Source: Rallus limicola
Taxonomy: Eukaryota > Chordata > Aves > Gruiformes > Rallidae
Length of the DNA: 64,000 bases
Assembly: GCA_022605955.1 (NCBI GenBank)
Contig: JAKCOZ010000001.1
Location: forward strand, 35,575,646 to 35,639,645
Direction: 5' to 3'
The position numbers and the translations under genes were made by a program. Shown one piece after another: positions 26,822-36,964 of the stretch (within the stretch, counting starts at the first letter, position 1; every line of letters begins with the position of its first letter). The notes beneath the pieces were generated by a model that ran no database searches, had not been told where the DNA came from, and was given only the letters and a program-made list of their open reading frames with translations.

Positions 26822-27934
26822 TCATATAACACAGTAAGGTTCCCTTGGTAACCTGGATTTTCTGCAGTAAAGAAGGGTTGTGCTGAAACAGCGCCTCAGC
26901 TCCCTGTTGGAGAAAATGCAGACAAAAGGATTGATTCCAGCTTGGGCAAAACTCATCCAGACAGCGGCCGTTAGAAATCCCCCTGGTACTACAGGCCCTC
27001 TTGCAAAAACTCTCCAGTAACAGGCTACCAAATAGGGACCCCACAAGGTCAGAAAGAGGAATGTCATGATGTAGAACATTCTGCTGATTCTCTTCTCCAT
27101 TTTGAACTCATCTAAAACCAGTAGCCTTCTCCTGCCTGTGGTGTTCGCGTTTTGCCTGATTCCCAACAAGGTTGGAGGTGTGGGACCCCTTCCAAATCCA
27201 GCCAGCCAATTAGCAGCTGCTTGACCACTCGCTCCAGGACCATGAAAAGTCCAGTTCTGGCTCACTGCTGCAACAAACTGGACTGGCTTCATTTTCCTGC
27301 GATCGTGAACAAAAAATATCAGCTTGAGGTAGACAAGCTGTGTAGCTAGGAGGATAAGGGCAAGAAGAAGCATAAATCCCAAGGAATCGTTAGCCCTGAA
27401 GGAACGATGCTGGAAAGTGCATTGGTCTTCCTCCCTAATGAACGAGTAGGTGCCCACATCTAAAACTGGGGGGAAAGCCATGGCTACAGAGAGGGTCCAC
27501 ACCATACAGATAACGGCCAAACAAGTCCAGAAGGTCAGCCTTTTCGTATAAAAACGGTGGTGGGCAATAGCTAAGTATCTGGTGACGCTTATGCAGAATA
27601 ACATGAAAGCAGTGTGAAAGCAGGACAAAACCCCCAAAAAGGCAATCACTTTGCAAGTAAGAGTCCCATACGTCCAGGTAGAGCCATTTTTTACAGAGGT
27701 GAAAACAAATGGGAAACAAATTGCAGATCTGAGGATATCTGAGCAGCAAAGATCCAACAGGAAGTAGTAAGGAGCTCTATGCAAGGTCTTATCTTTGACT
27801 AGCAAAATGGAGATCAGAAGGTTACCCACCACACTGACTCCTATTATGAAACCCAGTGAAGTCAGTTTCAGAAAAGCTGTTAAAGGAGAGAGATTTTGTA
27901 AAATGTTGTCAGCTGCATGGCTGTAGTTCGCCAT
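26822..27934 (-). CDS. GPR85: Orphan class A G protein-coupled receptor 85 (SREB2)
   Basis: Complete 370-residue receptor in a single coding exon, the length usual for GPR85. GPR85 is a member of the SREB family (GPR27, GPR85, GPR173), which are highly conserved brain orphan receptors of the plasma membrane. Seven hydrophobic segments are visible: TM1 about 24-46 with GN at 37-38, TM2 about 56-79, TM3 about 93-117, TM4 about 133-155, TM5 about 184-208, TM6 about 284-305 and TM7 about 319-340. Cys94 (top of TM3) and Cys172 (second extracellular loop) can form the conserved disulfide. Short N-terminus with glycosylation sequons at Asn3 and Asn14. The third intracellular loop is long (about 209-282) and rich in G, A and N. 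Family-typical departures from class A motifs: TRY (118-120) instead of DRY, LWGP (297-300) instead of CWxP, and NPFVC (335-339) instead of NPxxY. The start has T at -3 and G at +4, a modest context. No frameshift or premature stop. Identity is very confident. Confidence 0.98.
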   Translation of the reverse strand: MANYSHAADNILQNLSPLTAFLKLTSLGFIIGVSVVGNLLISILLVKDKTLHRAPYYFLLDLCCSDILRSAICFPFVFTSVKNGSTWTYGTLTCKVIAFLGVLSCFHTAFMLFCISVTRYLAIAHHRFYTKRLTFWTCLAVICMVWTLSVAMAFPPVLDVGTYSFIREEDQCTFQHRSFRANDSLGFMLLLALILLATQLVYLKLIFFVHDRRKMKPVQFVAAVSQNWTFHGPGASGQAAANWLAGFGRGPTPPTLLGIRQNANTTGRRRLLVLDEFKMEKRISRMFYIMTFLFLTLWGPYLVACYWRVFARGPVVPGGFLTAAVWMSFAQAGINPFVCIFSNRELRRCFSTTLLYCRKSRLPREPYCVI

Positions 27935-27979
27935 AGATGGATGGATGATATGTATATTGCCTCAGTCAAGTCTCATGAT
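27935..27979 (-). other. GPR85: GPR85 5'UTR part of the coding exon, with a 4-codon upstream ORF
   Basis: On the minus strand a pyrimidine tract (TTTTTTCCTTGTTCTTATATATAG) ends in AG at 27,980-27,981. This gives an exon that begins 45 nt before the GPR85 ATG, which fits the family, where the coding sequence sits in one exon preceded by non-coding exons. Within these 45 nt is ATG AGA CTT GAC TGA (27,976 down to 27,962), a complete four-codon upstream ORF that stops 27 nt before the main ATG. Splice site assignment is by eye. Confidence 0.6.
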
Positions 27980-29300
27980 CTATATATAAGAACAAGGAAA
28001 AAATAGATCCATACATCTTACTGAAAATGTAATCCACAAACAGAACTGATCCTGTGTCTAGTCATACAGTACATCCTCTTCGTTCTGATTTGTCATGCCA
28101 TCAAAATATCTGAAAAAAAATCGAGCTATCAGTTCTTAAGTTAACAAGAAATGATGTGAGAAAGTGCTAACAAAGATGTTAATTTATGGAGAACCAAATG
28201 AAGTTGTAAATTTGAGTACTATTGTTTGTTTTTAAAAATCATGAGGCTTTTTTTTTTTTAATACTAACTGTTTAGCATGATTGATTATTGGCATTTCACA
28301 GATTTGGCTCATTACAGTTTCAGAACTGACTGGTGTCCCTTATATTTGGTAACATATATAATTTTACAGTTAAAGCCTCAGAGATTTTATGAATCAAAAG
28401 ATTCCCAGTTTGCAAGCCCAAGAGTTAATCACTGACATCTTTTTAAAAAATCCCCAAAGACTGCTGATATTTTGACATCACCTACATTTATTTTACGGCT
28501 ACAGTATTTGTCAATGTTTTAGAGGCAGCTGCTGTGTTGATACGGATCACACCCAAAGAAACCCTGCAGAATTTATGTTTTTTAACCCAAGTCACCAAAG
28601 CACATTAATCACACTGTGTTAGTTCATGCACATCGTAAGAGAAACAGTATTCATTATCCCCCTCCCTTCCTCCTATAAACCATAATTTTATCATTTAGGC
28701 TATCAAATAAACAGGTATGCCAGACAGCCGATAGCACTATGCTTGAGGGTCTTCCCCCTCCCCCCCGCTTTAATGCATATCTTTAAAGCCTTAACATAAT
28801 TAATAATAAGCAACGGCCAGTGTAAATACTGTGCAAAAATAGGCAACACACCCAAGATACAATGCCCATCCTTTCGGGAGGGCTGGTTTTGGTTATGCCT
28901 AAATAAACATATAATAAATTGATTTTTTCAGCTAATTAGGGCTCCCCAATCCCCACTAATCCTCCCAGTGAATCATACCGGAACACATTTCATGCAATAA
29001 AATAAAATAAATTAAAGAACTGTCTGCTGCTGCTGGGGTTGGTTTGGGGTTGGTTGGGTTTTTTTTTTTTTGATTTTTGTTTTTTTTTTCTCTCTCTCCC
29101 TCCAGAGCCAGGGACAGGAGCCACAGCAGGCATGATCAGGCTCCTTCGTTATTCGCACCAAGTGTTTCCTATTGCCACCTCGGGTGTACAAAAGGATATT
29201 CCCATTGAATCCCAGCAAAATCCTTCCATTCTTACCGTCCACAAAAGAGCCTGATTGCTGCTGTGTAAACAGAGGCTGATCAGATCATGGCATCGTTTTA
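27980..29300 (-). other. GPR85: Probable GPR85 intron and promoter-proximal DNA
   Basis: AT-rich interval between the coding-exon acceptor and the CpG island. A strong donor-like site, ACG|GTAAGA read on the minus strand, has its last exonic base at 29,236 and would leave an intron of about 1.25 kb. The block at about 28,770-28,990 contains TTAATGCATATC, AATAAACATATAATAAATTG and AGCTAATTAGG, a density of homeodomain/POU-like cores that looks like a conserved non-coding element. A G-rich then T-rich run occupies 29,034-29,090. Confidence 0.4.
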
Positions 29301-29398
29301 AAACCATGAAATCAGGCTCCCCCTCCCCCCCTCCCGCCAGACCCGCCGCTTCCCCTCCTCTGTGGAGCTGTCCCCGCCGAGCGGCCGGCCCTACCTCC

Positions 29399-29453
29399 GC
29401 ACACACACACACACACACACACACTCACTCACACTCATACTGACACACACGCT
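29399..29453. repeat. (CA)n microsatellite
   Basis: A perfect CA/AC run at 29,399-29,424 passes into an interrupted CACT/CACA stretch to about 29,450. It sits inside the GPR85 CpG island and is likely length-variable. Confidence 0.9.
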
Positions 29454-30064
29454 CACGAAGACACCCGCTCCCCCCCACGCACGGCCATGCAGGGCTGGAC
29501 TGCGCCGCGCTGCAAGGGAGCCCGGGTGCCGCTGCCTGGCAGCCGCATCTGCCAGAGCCATGCGAGAGCCTCCCGCGGCGGGGAGCTCGGGAGAGCGGAA
29601 GAGGCATTGTCTGTGAACACTTCCATCATGCCGCTTCTTTAGAAATCACCCCCCTCCACGGACCTGCTCCCCGAGGCGGGGAGCCCTCCCCACACGCACC
29701 TGCAGCTGCGGCAGCCCTCGGCACCCCCAGACTCCCCAGCCCCTCTCCTCCTACCTGTTGGTGCCGGAGATCCCCTCATGCCAGAGCTGCTCCTTCCCGC
29801 CGACCGAGAGCTGCTTTATCTCGGCGGTCTCTTTTAGAACCGTTTTTGTTTTCCTCTGCCGCCTTTCATTCTTCTTTCTCTCGATCCTTTTCCTTTATTT
29901 TTTTTCTTTCTTTTTTTTTTTCTCCCCCCTCGGTTCCCTGACTGAGAAGCCAGTCAGTGGCTCGGGCGGCGCATGCTCACTGCGCCTCCTCCCTGCGCGC
30001 CGAGCCCCGTCCTCCCCTGTCGCAGCGGCACAATCTCTCCCAGTAACGCAGCGGCGGCTGCCGC

Positions 30065-30270
30065 CTCAATGAGGGCAAGGCAGCCTCAGCGGCGGCGGCA
30101 GCTGCTGCTGTCTCAGTGAGGGCAAGGCAACCTCCGCGGCAGCAGCAGTCTCCTCAGTGATGGGTAGGCAGTCTCAGCGGCAGCAGCCCCCCCAGTGAGG
30201 GGAAAGCATCCTCGGCGACAGCGGCGGCAGCAGCAGCCTCCTCAGTGAGGGGAAGGCAGCCTCCGGGCGG
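30065..30270. repeat. GC-rich minisatellite, about five units of 38-50 bp
   Basis: Five imperfect units, each beginning with CTCA(A/G)TGAGGG(C/G)AAGGCA or a close variant and followed by a GCGGCAGCAGC-type run. Unit starts are at 30,065, 30,112, 30,153, 30,191 and 30,241, giving lengths of 47, 41, 38 and 50 bp plus a partial last unit. It lies in the presumed GPR85 promoter island, so unit number could alter promoter spacing or the first exon. Confidence 0.85.
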
Positions 30271-31200
30271 CACGTTCCCATTGCGATGCATAGCCGAGCT
30301 GGATTTATTGACGAGCCTGGGCAAGGAAGCTTGAGGAAAGGGAGGGGGAGGAATTCGGTCCTGCGCTCCTTGTTTATGCCTTTGAACTCCCCCTCCCGCC
30401 CATTTTCGCTTAAAAATGGGGGTTAGGAAGCGGCCGCCGCGGTGCACGTCGCAGCCTGTCAGGCGAGGGACCGGGCGGTTTCTTCAGCTGCCGCTTTTCG
30501 CATCCTCCCGCTCGAGGCTCGTTTTCGATCCCGCCGATTCCCACCCGGTGAATTCCTTCTTCCTAGCCCCTGGGCCAGGAAGGACTCCTTAAAAAGTACC
30601 GTGGTTCGGGGAAGGCGAATTTGCCGCGGGGCCGTTAGGACACCGCACCTTCCCCCTGGCTCCGCTGCCTCCCGCCTCGCAGCCAGTGAAGGCGGCTTCC
30701 CGGCGTTCAGCCCAAAGCCGGCGCAGAGCTGTCAGTGCGCTGCATGGCGACAGTGATGAATTTTAACGTGAGCCGGTTCCGTCCGTGGCAGGGCCAGCAT
30801 TTCCCCTCAGCGCATCGTAGGGCGGCAGCGGTGACAGCGGCAGTCGGCGCGGAGCAGCAGCGCCCGAGCCGTTAACCGGTGGGGATCGATACCGAGCCGC
30901 CCCGATGATGTCATGGGGGCCGGTGGGCCGAGGCGGCGACGCCGTGAGGCGGCCCGTGGCCTGGGCCGCCGCAGGGGCCTGTCGCCGGCCTCCCCGCCCG
31001 CTGGCCCCGGCCCTTGCTGGGTGCCACCGCGGTTAAGAAAAAAAAGAAAATCCTTGAGGCAACGGGAAGGGTTAGGGTGGAACTCGAAAGGGCGCGTCCC
31101 TCCGCCCTCCCGCCTCTCCGGGTTTTGTGCAAGTTTGTTCGGGAGAAGCGGGAACATAAGGGAAGGCTTTCCCCCAAAGTAATTCGCCCTGGCTTCCAGG

Positions 31201-34200
31201 CAGTTGAGGAACAGGTTATTTTGGGTTGGGAGGTTTGGATTCTGAGAAACTTCTTCACTGGGAGCTTCCGCTGAAGTCAGAATAAATCCTTCTGGGGGAT
31301 AGATTTATGGGGTTGATTCATAATGTGTGTCACATCTTTGAGGCCCTTAGTAGGCTACAGGCATTTTTAAAGGCTGTTGTCAAAAGTTTGGGTTCATCTT
31401 TTTTCAGCACTTTCTAAAAGGCATTTGGATTGGTCGTGAAACAACAAAATTAGCTTCTGTAACAGTTTGATGAGGCCCAAAGGTCTGGGGCCGACAAAAT
31501 TTACTTAAGAATCACACTGTTTCAAGCATGGAACTTGCTTCAGATAAAATTTATTCTTGAGCAGGAAACTTCCACAGAGCTCAGGTACCACACTTTTTAA
31601 AATAACTTTTTCTTTTCCTGTGAATGTGCTTACAATGATTTTTGTGTTGGTGCTCATATTTGGGGTTAGTTTCTTTTTTAAAAATGTCTTTTAGAGCAGC
31701 TATTACACTTACTCCTTCAAGCTGCACCTTTCATGTCACAGTTAGCTAGGCTCCAAGCCCATCCAACTATCCCTTTGCTGTTGTTAAGTATATGTACCCA
31801 AAGTTACATACACAATGACTTTTAAAGTTATTCTTAATGTTAAAATATAAGGACAAGGAATTGGCTACTGAGCCAGCAAGAGCAAGCACTTTAGTGGTCT
31901 AATATAGCAAAGAATTTTCCAAATGCCATTAAATTTCAGCACTTCAAATACCAGGTTAAGAATGTATGGTACAGGATGGCTATAGTATGTTCATGGTCAG
32001 GGCCTATTCTTAGACTCTGATTATTGATTTGTACTTAAGAGTAAACAATATGACATCATCATCATTGTAAAAAAGATCCAGTGCAGTAGCTTTGAACCTT
32101 TTCTGTCTGTGCTTTCTCTTAGAGGTGTTACAGAAATATAGTCCTATATCTCATTTGAGAACTTGTTTTTCTTTTATATCTGCCACAGTCTTTTTAGAAG
32201 TAATCTGTTGGCTTCAGAATGCATTCAATATGCAACCACTGGTTCAGGGTAAATCCATTTGTCATCATATGCATATTCTGAGAACCAGTGCTGTAATTTT
32301 GTTCAGTGAAACATAGGCATCTATACTGAAATAAATATAACTAAGATAGTTTCCCATTGTAGTCAGTAGTGAAAGAAAGATGCTTTAGGGAGCTGTTCAT
32401 CTCATTCTGAGCACAAGTCTAAAATATATTGGATGGATTGCACTCTATTCTAATTATTACATTAATTATTCTCATTATCACAAGGATAGAGTTAGGCAAG
32501 AGAAATCCTAGTTAGAAGGGAAGAGACTTCTGGTGGAGCTCTGTTAAGTTGCTGTGCTGGGTGCAGGTCACATTCCCCATGGAGGGAAATCAAATCCAGG
32601 AGTCATGGGATTGGGAATCTGGAAAGCAAAGGCAGATGTCAGCCAGGATAACTCCAGGAAGCATGAACCAGGAATGAATGTGCTATTGGAAGGGGATGAG
32701 AAGAATAACTGTGGAAGGACAACTGAAGAGATCTGTGCTAACCAGTTCTTCAGCATAGCTGGACTAGAGAGATTCAAGGTTCAGAACGATACTTGTGATG
32801 CAGCCGTTGTTGCAAGGTAAACCATTAGGGGTAGCCGAGCAGAATCTCTTTGGGCTTTGACGCAAGGAGGGATCCTGAACCCTGAATAAATTGCAACTTC
32901 ACAATGTAAGATGGGCAACAGGAAGGTGGTCCAAAAACTCCAGAGGACCTGTGTGCTATATAAACATCTCAGAGGAAATGATTACTGCCAAGAAGGTAAA
33001 TTTCTTGTCTTGCTTTTTTTTTTTCTTAAGTACTTAAATCTGTTTTTCTCCAGGAAGGAAGAATAAAGGGAGAGAGTGCAACTGAAGTGTAAGTGCATGA
33101 GCATTCATGTACCCTCTTAGAGCTAGCAGCAAGCTCATTAGAGTTTACCTACATAATGAGAGAGCCAAGATAATTTCCCTGTTTTTCTGATTTAGATCAA
33201 AGACATGAACCATCTCTGGGTTTGGGCAACCCATGGTACAGAGCTGCTTTACTTTCTTCTGTTGGAGTTATTTTATAATCATGTCCTAGAAAGTAGCGAG
33301 TGAAGTACTGTGCTTTGGTGGTGGTGACTGAGGTTCCTATATTCCTATTGTCATTTTTTTTTCAATTTAAATACAGTTTAAGAATGACAAAGGGACTGGG
33401 TCTGGTAAATTGTATCAACCAAGTCCATTCCCAGATCAGGATCGACTTACTGGAGAATCCTGCTTTGATATTCTTGGTCTTTGGCATCATCTACAGATCT
33501 GTGCAGCTTATTCCTGTGAGGTGGTGGTGATGGTTGGGTGCATCACCAAGGTACCAGGTGGCCAAGGTACCAGGAATGTGGGCATTGACTTGGGGGGACA
33601 GCTGAGCACAGTGGCAGAGGAACTTTGTTGGGTTGTAGTAAGTACCATTTGTAAGTAACTTTGTAAGTAGCATTTTGTGTTCTTGGCACCTAATTTATTT
33701 TGAGGATATATGCCCTGGAATCCGGTACCACAGTTGTGAGCCAGATGAGGAGGCTGGGTAGGTGATTCTTACTGTTTTGAGCTTTTTTTGTAATACGGGA
33801 GAGGTTTTTGAGAGAAGTCTGATGCTGAGAAGTCTCACTGATCAAGTCTGAGGTAGATATTGGGCTAGAAGACAGACCAGAGATGACAAACAACTGTCAG
33901 TCGAAAAGATTGGGTAAGATACTGGCCTCCCCAAAGTCAGCAATAACAATTTTAGCAGAATGAGGATTTCAGCTTAGGGACAGAAGTTGTGAATATGTAA
34001 AATATTTATGACCCTATTAGTAATTAAGGTGTTTGCAGGCTGTCTTGAAATGTGTCTATATTCATTGTCTACCCAGTCTGTATAACGCAAACTCTGAAGC
34101 ACTGGAGGATTTCACAACATTTCTGCTAAACAGGAGAGATACTCTGCAAGGTGTACCCACCTCTGTGCAGAGGCCAGCACAGGATTTATGTATTGCTTAA

Positions 34201-36964
34201 GAGACTGTGATAGATGCTATCAAAGTACATCCTTTTCAAAGGGCTCAAGGAAGCCTTCCAAGGGAAATTTCTTGCCTGTGCAGTAGATTTGTGCAACTTT
34301 AAAATAGTATTTAAGCAGGACTTATGTAATACAGAGACCTGTGTAAGACCCCTGCACAATGGAGAATTTCACCTGCAATATATTTGGTTCCTGTGCTTTG
34401 TAAAGTATTTGCAGAGTAAAGACATTTGTTAGTAGTGTCTAGCTCCTGGGTTGGCTCTCAGCACAGGCATAAATTTCACCCCACACTGAAAATCACTCCC
34501 GTGGTCTCTGTATCACTGATGCATGCTGTCACCTAGAACAAAATTGCATTCATGTGACTATAATAATTCCTATGGATAATAATTTTTTTTTTTTTAATTT
34601 AGCCAGATCCTCAAATGTTTATAAATATTTCTCCAAGATATTTAAATAGGTATGTTTAAAAATGCTTCATAACTACCCTCTGAAACTTAATTTTTTTTCT
34701 CAAAAGTTTATCTGCGTGGCACGTTTACACAGTGATAAATGAAGGTTTAAGGGCAAGTACACATAAGGTTATCTGCTAGGCATGTGAAAAGGCTTTGTTC
34801 TGCAGAGGAAAACCTCTACTCTGTGTGACTCAGACTCAGAGAGTGAGGCACCAATATGCTTCTGAAAATCCATACAGATGCTTACCTACTGTATCCTCAG
34901 GCTTCTGAACATGTTTTCCAGTTCATTCATTAAGACTACATTGGAAACACTGGAGAGGTCTTTTGCTTCTGGCTTTTGCAGATTCACTGTTAAATCAGTG
35001 TTGCAGTGTTAAGTTTGGTTATTTTTTGTGCAATTTAAGTCGTGTGGACAAGTAATTTCTCGACTTCACTTGCATATCAGGTTGTTAGAAATGCAAATGA
35101 ACTTAATTGTGGCCATGAATAATTACCATTGTTAAATTGCACTTCTAATTACTTGTGCCTGCAAAAAGATAAGCTACATTTTTAAATCGCTGGACTTCAC
35201 AAATGGCCTTTAAACAGAGAGTTGAAGGGCCAAAGAAAGGTCCATATGTGGTCTTTGTTTTTTGTGTGCCATGTGTATGTTGTCCTCTACTGAAGAGTTA
35301 CCAAATTGCTTGTTTTCACAGCCAAGGTGGAGTGATAACACATAACTTCAAAAAAAAGAGCCAGTCACACCGACAGTGATGCAGATTGATGACTGAGTTC
35401 CACAGAAGGAAAAAAATAATAAAAGGAACATCATAGTATCTGAAGAAGTAGTTGCAAGTAAATAGATTTGTTGAGATAATACTTTTGAGTGGTTGAGAAT
35501 ATTTCTCTAACATTGCCATGTTGTTTCTTCTTTCTCCATTACAAAATATAAAATACCCCTTCCTTCTGATCATTGTAGATGGGATTTGTTGAAGCATGTG
35601 CACAGACACTGGGAATAGTTTTACAGAAGTAGTGATTCATTTATTTAATGCATTTTCATCTGAAATTTAATTAATCAAATTAATTGTACATATTTTAGTA
35701 TAAGCTACATTCCAATATGTTTTTCAGCTACTGTAAATACATTCCATTCACAAGTTTTTTAATCCATCACACTGGTACAATTCAGCATCCGAAATAGCTG
35801 AAAGGGGTGATGTTGAGCACAGTAAGGAATTCATAACTAAACTGCCATAGGCGAAAGGCACGAGGCTTGTCTAACCAACAATATGAAAACAATCCTGTGC
35901 AAAACAGGCAGAGAGTCTTCCAGAATATAGAAGCCAAACTGGGAGCACTGACCCAGGGCCCTGCTAATGACCTTCTGAGTCCGATGCGTGTTTAGGCAGG
36001 GTTGGCTTCTTCCCTGAGTGTTGTTCTCATATCTGGCCTTCTGACACTTTACCAACCACGTTTGGGTAAAAACAGAGCACCCCCAAATGAGAGAAGATTT
36101 CCAAGGACTGCAAGTCAGCACCCCGGGACCACTAACATGGAAAGCTATGTCAGTTTACTCCAGTGGGGGAATCTGTTACTGTGCTTTTGGAGGTGCCATC
36201 TATTAGCTTTAGAAACCAGCGATAGGCAAAAGCTTGTAGATTTTCTTTTTTAAATAAACTGTTGGGTTTGTGTTATTGCTGCACCTCATCCCTTCTCAGA
36301 TACTGTGTTTGATAGTCCTTTTGTCTGTGCTATTTTGACACTTGAGTTTTCCATAAAACACTTTCTTAGAGGCTATGTAATGCTCTTGGTTTACCTTACT
36401 AAATGGAAATCCAGGACTTGAAATCAGCTAACCACTGCTGAAGCAGACAGCAGCTCTGCAGTGTCATGGTCATTAACAGTGCCAATCACAGCATTCAAGA
36501 ACACTTTTTTCCTATCGCCATTGCAGGCGCCAGTGGAACACTGTGGAGCAAAATGAATAGGGGTAGTGACATTACAGAACAGAAGGCTCGCCTTGAGAGA
36601 GGAACTTGAAAATGCCTGAGAGACAGGAGAAGGATGACATCTCCCAGCTGAGCTGTGTCCAACCTTTTTATGCACCCAGTATTGTGTGTAGGCAGCATCA
36701 TGTCTGAGATGCAGATAACTATACCAGTTAGGTAAACCTACTTTATCCCAAGCATGTATGGGTATGTGTGGAATTCTGTTCAGTTCACTGGGGGGATTGC
36801 CAGGTTGGCAGGTGTTGCCCTTTTTGTGCTGTTGGCTCACCAGAGATTATTCGGACATGATTGGGGCATAATGAAAGAAGTGATTATGGTTCATTATTTT
36901 TCATATATTTTCTGTCATGAAGTTTTTATAATGACTCAGCAGATTTATGCATGTTTCCTCCCGC
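31201..36964. other. Intergenic DNA between GPR85 island and LTR copy 2
   Basis: No supported gene. The frames present are short and unrecognised. A 13-bp motif CCAAGGTACCAGG occurs twice within about 30 bp at 33,546-33,575. A dense group of POU and homeodomain-like sites lies at 35,050-35,175. A T-rich run lies near 34,580-34,597. Confidence 0.55.
35050..35175. promoter_or_regulatory. Candidate enhancer: octamer and homeodomain site cluster
   Basis: Within about 125 bp: TTGCATAT (35,070-35,077, octamer-like on the reverse strand), a perfect octamer ATGCAAAT (35,091-35,098), TTAATT (35,103-35,108), AATAATTA (35,118-35,125), CTAATTACTT (about 35,145-35,154) and GATAAG (35,168-35,173). ACAAGTAATT near 35,049 and AATTACTTGT near 35,147 form an inverted pair around the cluster. 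This density is typical of developmental enhancers near neural genes such as GPR85 or FOXP2. Function is inferred, not shown. Confidence 0.35.

Larger units (their letters stand above)
29300..31200 (-). promoter_or_regulatory. GPR85: CpG island, presumed GPR85 promoter and first exons
   Basis: GC- and CpG-rich for about 1.9 kb, sharply different from both flanks. It lies just upstream of GPR85. Donor-like sites on the minus strand are CAG|GTAGGA (last exonic base 29,755) and GAG|GTAGGG (last exonic base 29,395), and the ACG|GTAAGA site at 29,236 lies just outside the island. These may be alternative non-coding first exons. No TATA box is evident, as is usual for CpG-island promoters. A TGATGTCA element, one change from a CRE, is at 30,906-30,913. 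Island promoters often fire in both directions, so a divergent non-coding transcript towards 31-32 kb is possible. Long frames here on either strand reflect GC bias, not genes. Confidence 0.65.

Noticed and set aside
27152..27749. Frames overlapping GPR85 in other frames or on the other strand
   Set aside because: Shadows of the receptor coding sequence.
29758..31274. Frames of 84-116 codons in the GPR85 CpG island
   Set aside because: GC-biased chance frames. The alanine-rich frame at 30,154-30,447 is the translated minisatellite.
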